Shown in pieces: positions 45,220 through 58,126 of a DNA stretch of 64,000 bases; position 1 is the first letter of the stretch; the number at the start of each line of letters is the position of its first letter. The stretch is from NCBI GenBank assembly GCA_020543525.1, contig JAHYIO010000011.1, positions 1 through 64,000 of the forward strand, written 5' to 3'. The position numbers were made by a program, and so were the translations under genes. Source of the DNA: Coriolopsis trogii. Its lineage: Eukaryota; Basidiomycota; Agaricomycetes; Polyporales; Polyporaceae. Below the pieces are notes generated by a model. The model saw only the letters and a list, made by a program, of their open reading frames with translations, had not been told where the DNA came from and ran no database searches.

Positions 45220-45537
45220 ATGCCTGCCAAACCCATCGAGGGCAAGTCATTCGTCTACCAAGAGCATTGCTCGAGGGCACATGAGAAGACATTATGGCTC
45301 GCCCGTGTTGGGAACGTGGTTTACGACGAAGATTCCGAGGGCTTCAAGAAATGGGACCACGAACGAGCGGCGTTGATAATATGCTTCGTCGTAACGAATC
45401 GCGACGGCGAAAAGCGAGTCTATAGCAAAGTGATCTCGTGGTTCATTCTGCCAATTCGCGGGATTGATCACCTCCGTATGAAGTTGACAGCGAAGAACTT
45501 CGCCATCGAACTCTTGGACCCGTCCACGAGGAAGTAG
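45220..45537 (+). CDS. Unknown 105-aa protein
   Basis: Single-exon frame from ATG 45220. It looks compact and globular, with alternating beta-like segments (KTLWLARVGNVVYDED, AALIICFVVTNRDGEKRVY, KVISWFILPIRGI). No family, signal or membrane segment is recognised. It could be the start of a longer gene, but the stop at 45535-45537 has no splice signals nearby. Confidence 0.45.
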   Translation: MPAKPIEGKSFVYQEHCSRAHEKTLWLARVGNVVYDEDSEGFKKWDHERAALIICFVVTNRDGEKRVYSKVISWFILPIRGIDHLRMKLTAKNFAIELLDPSTRK

Positions 45538-45799
45538 AACACTGCTTAAAGTCATGTATCTTAGGCACAATGTACTCGGATGACCAGTCGATGCGTACCG
45601 TATCAGTGAGGCCTCGATGATCACGGTGACTACCTGTGCATGGTAGTTAACAAGGACGCACCATAAAATTCAAGGTGTTCTACCGAACGGCCACAGAGAT
45701 GCACATGAGGCAGAGCGTTCCCTTAGAAAGGCACATACGCCTAGCAGCTGATCCGCGTATATTGGCCGGGCGCGCCCCACGATCTACGACTACACCGCA

Positions 45800-47607
45800 C
45801 TACGCACTCGCGCTCGGAGCCTCGACCTCAGGCAAGTTCGCGCCCAAGTTATCCGGAAGCGCCAAAGTCGGGTCCGTCTGGCTCTTCAGCCTCCCCCCAA
45901 ACAACACAGGCCCGTTCGCCCTCCTGAACGCATCGATCCGCTTCTCGACCTCGGGCCTAAAGTGGCGCATGAGGCCCTGGATCGGCCACGCCGCCGCGTC
46001 GCCCAACGCGCAGATCGTGCGCCCCTCGATCTGCTTCGTGAGCTCGAGGAGCATGTCGATCTCGCGCTGGTGCCCGCGCCCTTCGGTGAAGCGGTCCATC
46101 ATGTTCATCATCCACGTCGTGCCCTCGCGGCAGGGCGTGCACTGGCCGCAGGACTCGTGCTTGTAGAACTGCGGATGAGAGAGGAGGGAAGCGAGTCAGC
46201 GAGGGACAGGAGGGACAGGAGGGACGGCGCCGACGGGAACGTACGTGAGCGAAACGCGCGATGGCCTTGACGATGTCCGTGCTCTTGTCCATGACGATGA
46301 CTGCACCAGTTCCAAGACCGGACTGCGCGTCCTTGAGGGAGTCGTAGTCCATGCTGGTAGGGCCGCTTAGCACCTTTGACTCTGTGGATGATATAAAGGT
46401 GAGACTACTCACAGTACTTCGGAGCACTTGTCGATCGGGAGAACGGGGACGGAACTACCACCGGGGATGATACCCAGGAGGTTGTCCCAACCGCCGCGCA
46501 CGCCACCACAATGCTTCTCGATGAGATCTTTGAGTGGTATACTCATCTCCTCCTCAACAACACACGGGTTGTTCACGTGTCCGGAAATACAGAAGAGTTT
46601 GGTGCCCTGATTGCGAGCGCGACCGAAGGAGGCGAACCATGGCGCCCCGCGCCTGCAGATCGTCGGGGCGACAGCGACGGTCTCGACATTGGCGACAGTC
46701 GTTGGGCAACCGAAGAGACCCACGTCGGCAGGGAAAGGAGGCTTGAGACGAGGCTTACCCTGCTTGCCCTCGAGGGACTCGATGAGTGCGGTCTCCTCTC
46801 CGCAAATGTAAGCGCCCGCACCGCGGTGCAAGTATACGTCGAAAGAGTAACCGGAGCCGCAGGCATCCTTGCCGAGGTAGCCGGCCTTGTAGGCCTCGTT
46901 GATAGCCTGCTGGACGTGGGATGCTTCCTGGTAGAACTCTCCTCGGATGTAAATGTAGGCAGCACTGGCGTTCATGGCGCGGCCGGCAACGAGACAGCCT
47001 TCGACGAGCTTGTGGGGGTCGCCACGCATGATCTCGCGGTCCTTGCATGTTCCTGGCTCACCCTCGTCGGCATTGACGACGAGATACCGAGGGCTGAGAA
47101 TGGAGGTTGGATAGGGATAGGGGGGAGACGAAGAGGAAGACGTACCGAGGATCCTTCTCCCAGCCAGGCTTGTTCATGAAACTCCACTTGAGACCACTGG
47201 GGAAGCCAGCACCGCCACGACCGCGCAGACCCGAGTCCTTGATGGTCTGAATGATCCAGTTGTCGCCCTTGAGGATGATGTCCTTTGTTTTGTGCCAGTC
47301 GCCGCGGGACTAGAGCAAGCGCTTAGTCACGTCATGAGGTTGGACTGAGAGAGAACAGACCATTGCGCCCTTGATGCCATGGTCGTGTCTGCAGTACGCG
47401 TTGGTGAAGATGCGGTCCTGATCCTTGAGGCCACCGTAGCGTCGGACTGGGGTGTCCTGCACCGTCGCAAAAGAGCGACGCAGCTTGGCCCGGAATGGCC
47501 GCGATATGCCTGTGTATGCGGTCATTTCGGTCAGCGACGACCGCTGATGCGTGGTGTACGAGAGCGGAGGGGGACTGACTGGCGGCGGACGACGCGTGTC
47601 TGAGCAT
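45800..47607 (-). CDS. NDUFV1: NADH:ubiquinone oxidoreductase 51-kDa flavoprotein subunit
   Basis: Multi-exon gene from ATG 47607; exon 1 (47580-47607, 28 nt) encodes the start of a mitochondrial presequence, [10 protein letters not shown], continued as [17 protein letters not shown]. The mature part follows complex I 51-kDa (NuoF) order: [25 protein letters not shown] (NADH site), [14 protein letters not shown] (FMN site), [17 protein letters not shown] and [14 protein letters not shown]. The N3 iron-sulfur motif ([13 protein letters not shown]) spans 46100-46170, and the C-terminal [14 protein letters not shown] carries the fourth Cys. The stop is at 45800-45802. The subunit oxidises NADH in the matrix arm. 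All cofactor motifs are intact. Confidence 0.93.
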
Positions 47608-47936
47608 CGTCGGAGACGTTGAGGAAGGGTGTTTGCTCGTCGGTGACCGTTGCTCGCAGTGTGACTGGCTCGGACACCGCCGGGTGCTTGCTTGGCCCTG
47701 TTTGCGTTGTGGCTTCCCCTCCTGCCCGCGAATGATGCTCGCCGCGTTTGTCGCCGTCGCCATCGCCCACCTTTGCTCTCGACGATGACGAAGACGACGT
47801 CGAACACCATCGACCCGGTCTCAACGTATCGTCCTCTATCTCTACGTTGCCTGTCGGTGTACAAGCTCGTCTCTGCTCCCGTCGAACGTGGGCATCGGCA
47901 GCCTTAGCAGGCCAGTTCCATATTTTCACCCGAATC

Positions 47937-48013
47937 TTCAGAAGAAAACTAATCATTCAGAAGAAAACTAATCATTCAGAAGAAAACTAATCATTCAGAA
48001 GAAAACTAATCAT
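47937..48013. repeat. 19-bp tandem repeat, four near-perfect copies
   Basis: The unit GAAGAAAACTAATCATTCA repeats from about 47937, the last copy being partial. It lies 330 bp upstream of the NDUFV1 start and just upstream of the next plus-strand gene, so it could sit in a shared promoter region. Copies are almost identical, which points to recent expansion. Confidence 0.9.
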
Positions 48014-48101
48014 ATACGCCTTCCGACTCAGGTGACGAGGGTGCTTTGACTCCCTGCAGCTCTCATCTGAGATACACGCTCGGCTTTGTTCACCGTCAGA
48101 C

Positions 48102-49751
48102 ATGCCGAAACTACAACCATGGCGTACTACGTATCCCTTGCTTGTTCTTCTCACCGCGGTTTCCTCCCGTCGCACCATGCTGCCGATGTTTGCTCCTCGG
48201 ACACGCTATCGGCTTCACCAGTCTCTGCGTCCTGACATCCAACTCTGCCAAGCCCTTGTCGAACCCATCTATGTCCGCGTCCAGATCCGTCCTTCTACCT
48301 AGGTACAACCGGGGCGGGGCGAGAGCATTCTCTGCACAAGGGGACCCCTACCTCAAGTTTGGTCCGGACCCATGTTGTTAACGTCAACATCGACCCTGCA
48401 GCAAGACCACAGCCTTTCTCGCCAGACGAACCCTACTTTTACGAGAGGCTGGTGCTGGCCTATCTGCTCCGTCTCTGTCATACAGCTACCCCATTCGTCC
48501 ACTGGGGCTTGATGTCTCTTGTCCAATCCAGAAGCTGCACAACTCGCATACACTCATATCGCTGTCCCCCTTGGCGCCTTCCCGCTCTTGACTAGGAAGA
48601 TCGCTCCACGAGGCCTGCGTGCCCGAGATCCCCACTCGTCTTTGCACCCGACTGACCTTCGATATGTATACAACCCGACTCAATCTCCTTTATCTCCGTT
48701 TCTAGTTCGTTCGAGGGCGGGTATCGAACTTTACCGTCACCCTCCTCAAAGTCAGCCCTTCCTTGTCATCTAAGCTACCGTACTAAACCATGCGTCGGCC
48801 ATCGACTCCGGTGCCTTATCGAATTCTCTCTCTCTGGTAACTTCGCCGCTTGATCGGTACACCCATACCAATCAGGTTATCAGTCGGACGTCCGTGCCAT
48901 GGCTTCAAGTGACCTATACTCAACATCGTCCGGACCTCAATGGTACTCCACGCATAGCGCTCCGTCATTGGCCATCGTGGCTTTGTTCAAGGTGCCTGGC
49001 ATAGGCCTAGTGCTGCCCCGACTTGCTGATGTGCTTCTTTTACGTTCCACCCCGCTGGTTGACCCCAGACTCCGTCCGCACCAATCTGCAGTGGTGCGTC
49101 AGGAAGATGGAGAACGTTCAGTATGTGCGAACCTCGAAAATGGACACGCCCAATCGCCGCTTCGCCGCGTCCGTTGCCGCAAGAATGAAGCACGCTTATC
49201 AGCGTGGTCCTGCAGCATCGCCGCTCCATGAGCGCCGACTCTTGCTGATACCTCAATATCATGTTTACGATGTTGTCAAGACTAGCTGCTGGCTCGCTCG
49301 TCTCGTGGGACGACACATGCCGCAGCACTCACGCCATGGATAGCTTCCCACCAGGAAGGCAATCTTGTCATTTACGGGCGTCAGGTCTACTCGAAACCGA
49401 AGTCAGTCCGACCCTTGCGCACCCGGATCTGCCGTCGTTCTCCCACCCCTCACATCGCCACAGGTTTCCCTCGGTGTTCATCCCGCACAAGGCCACTTCG
49501 AGCGGGTACCTTGATACGCCAATCCAAACGCACCCGCTACGCTCTCGGTCATTACTCTCGAGGTGCAACGTACCTGGCTTCGCGCACACGTTGGTATTAC
49601 CTGTCACGATACGCTGGGACGGCCCTTCCCAGACTTCGCCGCCGGCTCCATCGTGCTTCTCAATCGGGACCAGTTTGGTCGAATGCTAAAGCGTTCCGAC
49701 GGCGGTCCACGATTCCGCCTGTCAAGCCCTGCAATACTGCCACGCATCTAG
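48102..49751 (+). CDS. Unresolved multi-exon gene, unknown product
   Basis: The start may be ATG 48102 (MPKLQPWRTTYPLLVLL). Coding-like segments follow in changing frames: NIDPAARPQPFSPDEPYFYE (about 48385-48445), EAAQLAYTHIAVPLGAFPLL (about 48528-48590), VPPRWLTPDSVRTNLQWCVR then MENVQYVRTSKMDTPNRRFA (about 49044-49170), and LGRPFPDFAAGSIVLLNRDQ (about 49600-49660) ending near stop 49749-49751. Exons are linked by short intron-sized gaps, but I did not verify the joins. It could be one or two genes. No family is recognised. Confidence 0.35.
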
Positions 49752-49759
49752 CTGATGTA

Positions 49760-52700
49760 CGAGGCGTACGATGGCCTCATGGAGTGTCGTCGGTCCGAGG
49801 ACGGGTTTAACTGTGGTGCAAAACGATCTTCGACCGGTGAGTTGTTCCGCACAGCAGTCGAGATCTCACACGCACGAGCGAATCATCCAACCAGGCATTC
49901 CACCTCCCCTTCGTTCTTCGACGCCCACCTTATCTCCCTTCGCGTACGTACCAGAATGCTCAGACGTCTTCATCTCCGTCCGCCGTCCCTCTGCGGCGTT
50001 GGCCATAGCTCGCCCACATACCGGTCGACCCGTCCCCGAGATCCACGTATCACGTTCACGACTATCTATCTGTTCGAGGCGTGTCTCCGAAAGGCCTCAA
50101 ACCTCGACTCGTGCACGGGCACGGGCATGCGCGCACGACGCACCACCCGATGAACGTCGATGATGCCACAACGTTCTCCGTGACCTGTCGCGAGATATCG
50201 TCCCCCCGGATGACCACTCACTGGCACGATCCTCTCGTCAGCGCTTCAGCGCTCGTGGCCCTGGCATCACCACGGGTGCGATGCGACGAGCAGGGCCGAG
50301 CGACGGCTCGAACAAGAATCCGGCATTCCACGACGCAGGATGATCGCTTGCGTACATAAGTGGGTCCTTCCTTCTTCCCCTCTCTGAACACTCGTGCCTG
50401 TCCCTGGATACGCATGCACCTCTCGCGGACTCGCACGAACGCGCACAGAACGCGCCGCACTCCGAACGCGCGCGCGTGCGTGTGCGTGGCTGCAGTTGGG
50501 CCAGGACGGCAGGGCGGCCATCGCGATGCCCGATGGCTATCGGGAGCGGGATTTGGGCGAGCGGCGTGCCTTGCTTGGTTCGGACGGCGATTATGAGAGC
50601 CTCGTGGGTCGCGGACGGTGGCGGCCACGAGAGCAAGCGGACGTTGGGCAGCGCTAGTAGGGCGCATGCAGGAGGCCGATCCCAGATTCGACCTGGTTCC
50701 GGATCGTGTGCCTTGCCTCCTCCTCTTGCAATGTATCTGTCGCTGATGGCCGCGTCGAGTACTGCCGGTGGCCTGTGCCCAAAGCGGACGTCCCATCCTT
50801 GTTCATCTCTTCCAATACTGACGATGGCGTGCACGCACGCACGCGCGCGTGTGTGTGTGCTTGATGGCGATTTGAGTGGCGATTGTTTGTTCGTCGGGCC
50901 GTCGACGCGGTGGAGAGCTTCTAGCTGATGTGTTGTTCTCACTCTGTTCAGTGTTCTCGCTCGCGCATGCGATCGGCCTGCGGCCGACATGGATGCGAGC
51001 ACGGCACGAGCAGCAGAAGTCGATGGGTCCATCTCACGAGAGATGTCCGTGCCGAGCGAGATCAAGGAATCAAGGGGACACCCCTGCGCGGCAAAGTCTC
51101 AGGAAGGGGATCGTGTGGTGCGTACTTGCCTCGGTACATATCTTGCACTGTTGTTGCCCGTTCGAATAGCAGGTTCCCGCCACAAGATGGGAAGCAGACG
51201 AGTCCCCTCGTCTGTACCTGAGACTTGGGAACAGACAGTGATTCCGTGTATGTCATGCACGACTCATGGGCCCATCCTGGACCGATCATCCCCGCCAGAC
51301 TCACGCGGCGCGAACACGGAGAGAGGACATGCATGCGGGTCCATATCCACCTTCCGTTCGCTGGACATGCGCGTTCCTGCAACCTCTTGAATTCTGGAGG
51401 TCCGACTGACGCAGGGCGGATCAATCGCGCCTCCTGCGCCGCGTCCCCGATATTTGGCGTGGAGCACTGTGCTGTGATCTGCGTGCGCCGTGCACCGGCC
51501 ATTTGGCGTGCGTGTCCGATGGCCGATGGACGATGGACGATGAGGGTCAGATTTGGGTGGAGCTTGAGGGCGTCTATGTAATTCACGCCAGCTGGCGCTT
51601 GGGACCCGGCGCTCCGAGTCCACCGTGAGGACAAGCCTGTTGCAGGTCGCCCGCAGTCGGGCTGCATCAGTACTCTGCAGCCGCCTGTGGGCCGTGGCCA
51701 GGACGTCGTACAGTCTATCGACCTCCGAAAGCAATGAGCACAGTTTCAGCTGTCGTCGGCGGCGTCTGCTAGCGCTCCGCCGACTGACATCATCTCTCTG
51801 GTGCGACCGCGGCAGGTGCGTGCGTCGCACAGTGACCTCATCCGGCTCTCTGTCTCTGTGCACGGTCTGAATTGTGTTCTGCAGGTCCTGATGCTCGTTG
51901 CCGTATGAGGCACGCACCGGCGGTCCGGCGGCGAGCTCGGACTCGCAGATCAGAACCGCGCCGGCGGCCATGGATATCCACAGGGTCTGTAATAGAGTGC
52001 TCTGTCACGGTGTGTCCAGCTTTCGTTCGTGGTCCTCGACTCGGTGCGCCCACCTAGTCCGACCACTACGATACACTCTACAAAATCCGATCATCGCTTT
52101 CCTTCACTTGACACGAACACTCCTCTGCCAACTGCCAACTGCGGAAATCTGGGAGCCCTCTGTACAGATCTGTGCGTGTGTGATTCTCGCGTGCATCCTG
52201 TGCCAAGCAAGCATGTCTATACAGGCCGCCGGGAAACCGACAGGACGCGATCCCGGAAGCCAATCAGGCGGTACAGTAGGGTACAGTACCTCCCGGTGCC
52301 GCTTCAAGCTCCAGCGTCCCAACCTTCCACCGCTCGTCCCCTCGTCGCGCCGCGTAAAGGGCTGAGAGAGCCTTTGGGTTCAAAACTCCCCCGGACGAGT
52401 GCACCCGCACCCGCACCCGCACCAGCACCCGCACCAGCATCAGCACTCACCCACACTCTGAGCCATCCCATCATCCCCAGCGCGCACCCGACTCGCCTAT
52501 GTACGAGCACCGGGCACCGGGCACCAGAACGGCACGCCAGCGGGGGGCAGGCTGCAGGCTACAGCGCGCGCCTTCCAAACATGTACATACACTTCCTCGG
52601 TCCACCGGCACCCGTCGGAACACAGAACACAGGACGACCTAGAGAAGCCCCCGCGCGCGCCTGCTCGCGGCGCAAAGCCACGCCGCACGTTCAAAAGAAG

Positions 52701-53580
52701 CCGAGTCCGAGTCCAAAGAAGAAGCAGAAGCAGAAGCATATGTGAGATCCCAAGGCGCGCGCGCGTCCTTGATGAAGCCAGCCAGCTCGCCCTCCACGCT
52801 TTCGTTACCAGCCACCAGGGGTCCAGCCACCCTCTCCGCTCGATGCGAGGCAAAAGATCGTCGACGTTGCATTGGATGGCGCGAGCGTTACCGCTAGCGA
52901 TGCAACACACGAGGCATGCAAAAGAGGGGGACACGAGGACGCGGGTGCGAGGTACAGTGTGATGATATCGATGAGGATACAGGTACGGGTACGGGTGTCG
53001 ACGGGTCGAGTCATGGCGGAGTCTGCTGCTACATACAGTACTGGTACGAGTCGCGCGCGCGTGCGCGCGAGGGCAGGTATGCAAAAGACAAAGTCGAGTA
53101 CAGGTACGGGTGGCGGACCGGGTTAATGATACACGAGAGGGTTACAGCTGACACGAGCGAGCACAAAGCACAAAGCGGGACACGGGGGAAAAGGGCAGGG
53201 CCGCACGCGAGGAGAGGATACGTACGACGACGGAGAAGCCGAGAACGACGAGAATACCCGGGACAGAGTGTAAGATAGGCGTAGATTCCAAAGATGGCGA
53301 TACATGGGACACGGATGGATACACGGTGCGCGCGACGAGGCATTTTGCTGGGACGGCCGGGAGTGACGGCAGCGGGGGGCTCTATTCGGGAATTGTGGAG
53401 ATGGGCCGCGCGTCGGTCTTGGACGATGGCGGAAGTCGGGGATGGAGTGGTTTGGGCGGAGGAAAAAAGTCCAAGAGGAGTGGGGCTTGCGGGCCAAGAA
53501 CCAAGATGAGCCATCGCTCCACCGGCGGTGGTGGGGGCCGGGGTGGGCGATGGTGTTGGCGCGAGACTCGAATGGGAGGA
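49760..53580. other. Long gene-poor, low-complexity stretch
   Basis: No gene could be supported. Features seen are alternating CG/GT tracts (about 50830-50860 and 53044-53065), a (CACCCG/CACCAG) array at 52401-52445, and many Arg/Ala/Thr-rich accidental frames on both strands (for example 50238-51065 minus). Codon preference is absent in these frames, and they overlap each other. The stretch may contain non-coding transcripts or decayed genes. Confidence 0.45.
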
Positions 53581-53587
53581 GGACGTG

Positions 53588-54210
53588 TCAGACGGTGGTG
53601 TTGGCGCGGCGGACGTTGGGACGTTGGGGGGCGAGGCGCCACTGCCTCTCCCAGTCCTGGAGGCAGCGGACGAAGCCCGAGTTTGGCTTTATGCAGGCGC
53701 GTTTGCGCTTGACGAGGTCGAACGCAGAGTCGTAGGACATGTTGTGGGTGTAGATGAGGTAGGCGATGACGACGGCAGCCGAACGGGATATGCCCTGAGG
53801 GGGGGGAGGGTGAGAGGTGGGGGGGAGAAGGAGGAGGGAAAGAGACGTACCTGCTGACAGTGGACGAGGACGTTGAGGCCGCGGCGGAGTCTGTCGTCTA
53901 TCCAGCGCACGGTGGCCTCGAGGTGTGGGCGGAGGTCGGCGGAGGTGCTGTCGAGGATGTCGAGGCGGTAGCACTCGAGCTTGATGCCCTGGGCGGCGTG
54001 TGCCTCGACGGAGGGGAGCCAGGGAGCGTCGAGGACCTGGACGAGGGCCTGGATCTGGTTGGAGGCGAGGAGGGCGGGGTCGAGGATGGCGGAGAAGGAG
54101 CCGAGGTAGAGTGCGCCGGTGTGCTGCTGGGGGGACGCGGGGAGGATGAGGTGCATGGGGGTGCACATGGCCTGCATGACCTCTGCGGGGAGATTGTCGA
54201 AGCGGATCAT
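53588..54210 (-). CDS. Atypical dual-specificity protein phosphatase
   Basis: Two exons, 53851-54210 and 53588-53794, give 188 aa from ATG 54210. The signature VLVHCQQGISRSA is the Cys-based phosphatase P-loop (HCx5R followed by Ser); the intron splits it right after HCQQ. Upstream, GALYLGSFSAILDPALL and LECYRLDILDSTSADLRPHL (general-acid Asp region) match the DSPc fold. Downstream, AYLIYTHNMSYDSAFDLVK and SGFVRCLQDWERQW complete it. There is no MAPK-docking (rhodanese) domain, so it belongs to the small atypical class that acts on Ser/Thr/Tyr phosphoproteins or other phosphates. Confidence 0.9.
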
Positions 54211-54259
54211 GTCTTGTGTGCGAGCGATGGGCAGTGGATGTAGATGCTGTTGGTGAGTG

Positions 54260-56640
54260 CTGAGACACCATCATCGCCGGGTACTTATAACGCGCGACCA
54301 CATCCGCATCGGGCCACGGCTTAATGGCTGCACGTGCCCCAAGCCTGGGCGCAGATCCCATATCGGGAGCGTGGCCAGGCGGGTCGGTGCCTGTGTCCGC
54401 CTCGGATCGATCCTCTCTCCCCGTCGCGTCCCCACAAATGGCAAGGCCGCGTCGGGCGTCGCGTCGGCACTCGACGCTGGGGCGGCCATCGCTAGCACGC
54501 CGAGTCCGATGGAGGACAAGCGAGACCAACGCGGGTGCGGCCCAAAGGAGTGTAAGTACCAGACGGCTGTCGACACGTGGAGGACGTTCAGGTACGCTCT
54601 CGTTCTCTTACGTCCCTCTGACCACTCATCCTCTCCATCGTCCTTCGTCGTCCTCACACGCTGTTCTCAAGCTCATACCACCGGGCCCGATCGTGACCGT
54701 GTACCCGACGTTGGCAAGTCTAAATCCTGCCACGGCGCTTAGCAACCCCCGGGCTCGTCATGGCAGGCCCGTTCACAGCTCCGTCGGTTGTGCTCACGCT
54801 CAGGTCGCATCTCTAACTCCGTCTCCAACAAGCCCAGATCGCTCTCCTCCTCTCTTCTTTCCCCACACGCCCCACACGGCCCGCATTCGGCTGCTCTCGC
54901 CATGCACCACCGCTTGCCCCTTCTGCTCTCCACCCCGCCTCGAGAACCACACTCTCACGCATCCATCTGTCCTTTAGCATAACCGCTCGGACGATCGACC
55001 GTCTTCGCCTCTCGCCACCGCCCTCGTCCTCCGCATTCGACAGCTGTATCTCCTCCACACACACATACACCCCTCGATGACACCGCACGATCGCATCAAG
55101 CCTCGATGTCCCCCAGAGAACGCCGCTCGCCCGGCCTCGCCCGCTACAGCATCAAACCCGTCCATCGTCCATCCTCTATCGACACGTCCACACGCAAGAC
55201 GTGACGCGCGCTCGTCCAACGCCCGACTCTTTCTCTATGGTCCCGACCCGCGTCTCGCGCCCGAGGCTCGCTTGCTCCCTACGACGGGATCCTGCAGCCT
55301 CTATCGCGCTCCACCGTGCCTCCCACCACTCCAGCCAGTCCTCGCTCGCGCCCTCTCGTGCCAACTCTAGTTGTACACACGTGCGACGGCCCTCCGCCTC
55401 CGCCTCCGCCCCGCTCTTCGCTCTTTGCTCTTCACGCAACGCCCGGGTCCACGCGAAATCCTGACAGCGACAGCATCCTCGAGCCCACCTCTTCGAGCTC
55501 GCCCTTCCAGCATCAACATCCTGCACCCACCAGCATCAGCGACCGACTCCGTGCTCTGCGCCCTCCCCGTCCAGACTCCAGACGCCGTCAAGGCTCGAGC
55601 ACTCGGGATCCGGTGACTACCTCTCCAACACCGCACTCTCGACTCACGCAAGCCCCCGACAGTAGACAGGAGACCGCTTGGCACCGGGGTCCAGTCACGC
55701 CAGCGCGAGTCGAGCACCATGAGGATGAGAACGGCACGCTCGAGATGAACACCGGGACGCTCTCGCTCCGAGGCGACGCGCGGAGTACTGTCGATACGCT
55801 CTCCTCGTTTCGCTTTGGCACGGGCTGTCCTAATCGCCTCGCAACATGGTGATGTGCGATGATGCTCCGGTCTGATATTCACCGTAGTGTGCTCAGGCGG
55901 TTTGGCTCGAAATCCCCGCTGTAGTCTGCTGAACCTCATGCTCTAGATTATATCGGATAAGTACTCATGCTGACGTCTGCGTGACAGGTCAGGGGAGGGA
56001 GAGTATGGTATGGATGCACTCGCACGCGAGAGGGAACATGATTTGCAACCGTCTCCGTCTCCGATGAACCGTCGTATCCGTGACGATTCCGTGTTGGCAG
56101 GAACTGGCAGAGTGCAATACGCGTACGTTGGTAAAAGCCCGAAGGTGAATCGTACGTGGTCGGTTCTAGTCACAATAGATACATCAATGATGGACGACAA
56201 AGGAGGGTGAAAGCCGAGAATACACATCTGGATGAGGAATGGATCCGGGACTGTCAAAGTCTGCGAGGTTACACTGGGCGAGCAATCAAAGGATGGTAGA
56301 TGGCAGATGAGCGGAGACTCGGAGTGAATGTTGGGGAAACGCGAGATGGGGAAGGAATGTCGGATGTGAGGAGCACGGAGCACATAACTGTGATGGTAAG
56401 AGAGTGAATGGAAGCAAGTGGTGCTATGCTACACTAATGGTACAGTGAAAAGGATAGGAGACACCGCACGGATGAGAGAAATGACAGTCGGATTACCGCA
56501 ACTACTGACCCGAGTAGTTGTCACACGGAAAGAAATGCCAGTACGCATAACGCCGAGAGCTTCAGAACGCGAGACTTAAGAGTTGAGACGCTGAGAAGGA
56601 GTCATAAAATGATGCTCGTACGCCACGTATCAGGCTGACA
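54260..56640. other. Gene-poor stretch, no gene supported
   Basis: Plus- and minus-strand frames overlap heavily, are Pro/Ser/Arg-rich and lack recognisable domains or credible splice structure. A C+T-rich bias on the plus strand is marked between about 54800 and 55560. Confidence 0.45.
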
Positions 56641-56658
56641 ACTCACCGCGGTATGGCA

Positions 56659-58126
56659 CTAGTAGTAACGGACTGGCGACCGGTCGTAGTAGTCGACGTT
56701 GTGCGTCCATGCTTGTTTCGCAATCTCGCGCAACTTGTCGTGGAACGCGGCGCTGTCCCACCGATGCCACATCGGACCGACGTCGTTGTTGGTGTCCAAT
56801 GTGACATACTGCACCGGGTCGCCAAACTCGGTCCTGTCGCGACAGGCGAGCATAAACTGCAGCCCTCCCTCAGGCTCCGGAGCGACGTTGCAGCCAAGAA
56901 GCCAGCAATCGAGGGATGAAGGGAAAAGATCTGCGTAGCGTCTCAGTTGCTCCAGTGGACAGTCGCGGATCTTGTCCTCAACGATGAGGACGACCTCCCT
57001 GGTGCTCTGCTTCAATACCAAAAAGTCTGGCTCTCCGTGCGGCGCGTGTCCGTTTCCTCGCTTAGGAACAGTCCGCAGCATCGAGTCTGATGAATGCTCC
57101 GCGCGCGCTTACACATGGGCAGAGTTTGTGAAGTCGGAAGCAATGGCAGAAGGCTCTTCTCGGGTGGGGAAATCAATGTCTTCAAGCCAGTCGAATCTGG
57201 TCATACGTCGTAGATCGCGTACGTCTACGACCTCGTCTCCGGGGCTCGTGGGTAGGGGAGTCAACCCATGTGGGACGCGGATTGGCGACAATTCGTTCTC
57301 ATCCAGCGGGACAAAGTTGAAGGAGCCATTGTCGGGTGTTGTGGTGTTTGTGTGGGTCATTCGGCAGGGGGTCGAGTGAAGGAGTGGAGACCCAAGAGGT
57401 AGACTATATGAGGGGTAGTCGGGAATGGATTGCGATGACGTTGACTGGCCGGGATTTTCTGTAGCCTCGCGTATGCAGAGATCACTGGTACTAGAGTCCT
57501 CATCGTCCAACTTCGTGCGTTCAATCCAGTCGCGGACCACCCTGGCGAAATGGTTACGGTCTTCGGCCGGTTGACCCACATCCACTTCCTGTCGCACTCG
57601 ATGGTGGGCGGCTACCTGAAATCCGCCTTCGATTGGGAAAATGATATGTAGCAGCGTGTTCATGCAGGCGTCGACAGACGACTCGTAGCGGGGCGCATGC
57701 ATGTCACGCATTGCATCCCATAACCATTTTGGGATTGGGCGCCCTTCTCCCTAACCAAGAGCTATGCGCGTCGAGGGTTGCCAGGAGATTCGGAGGTTCT
57801 CTTACTTTCTGAGTGTTGTTTTGAGTGTCCATGTTCTTCGACCCGTTCCGAGCAGTGTTACGGTTCTTGCTACTTCTGCGCCTACGAGATATCAGCCCGT
57901 TGAGGGCATGGATGCACGCGAGCTTTATGATCCGAGTCAGTAACGTACACAACAAGTCTAATATTTCACACACAGTACAGCTCAACCAATAGCTCACTAG
58001 ATGGAGCATAGCGCGGAAAGCAACAAACCACCTTGCACGGCTGGAAGGCTTCTTCTCGCCTCTGGTTATAAAGATGAGTTGAGTATAATCTTTGGCAAAC
58101 TGAGACAGAGACTCACATTCCGTCAT
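56659..58126 (-). pseudogene. PD-(D/E)XK nuclease-like gene, copy 1, with in-frame stop
   Basis: The gene reads left from about 58126. Early exons encode MTECEKKPSSRARWFVAFRA and an Asn/Arg-rich SKNRNTARNGSKN. They match the copy at 63451 in order and intron placement, though one small exon is unclear. A long frame follows: PIPKWLWDAMRDMHAPRYES, a Ser/Thr/Pro-rich middle, then a TAA at 57109-57111. The same frame resumes with KRGNGHAPHGEPDFLVLK and REVVLIVEDKIRD, a PDF...VEDK pattern typical of the D-(D/E)xK nuclease core, and ends at 56659. The TAA removes the nuclease domain unless it is read through or spliced; an intron here could only be ~18 nt. Nuclease assignment is by motif only. Confidence 0.6.

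Noticed and set aside
50238..51065. 275-codon minus-strand frame
   Set aside because: Arg/Ala/Thr-rich, overlaps equally long frames on the other strand, no domain, no codon bias.
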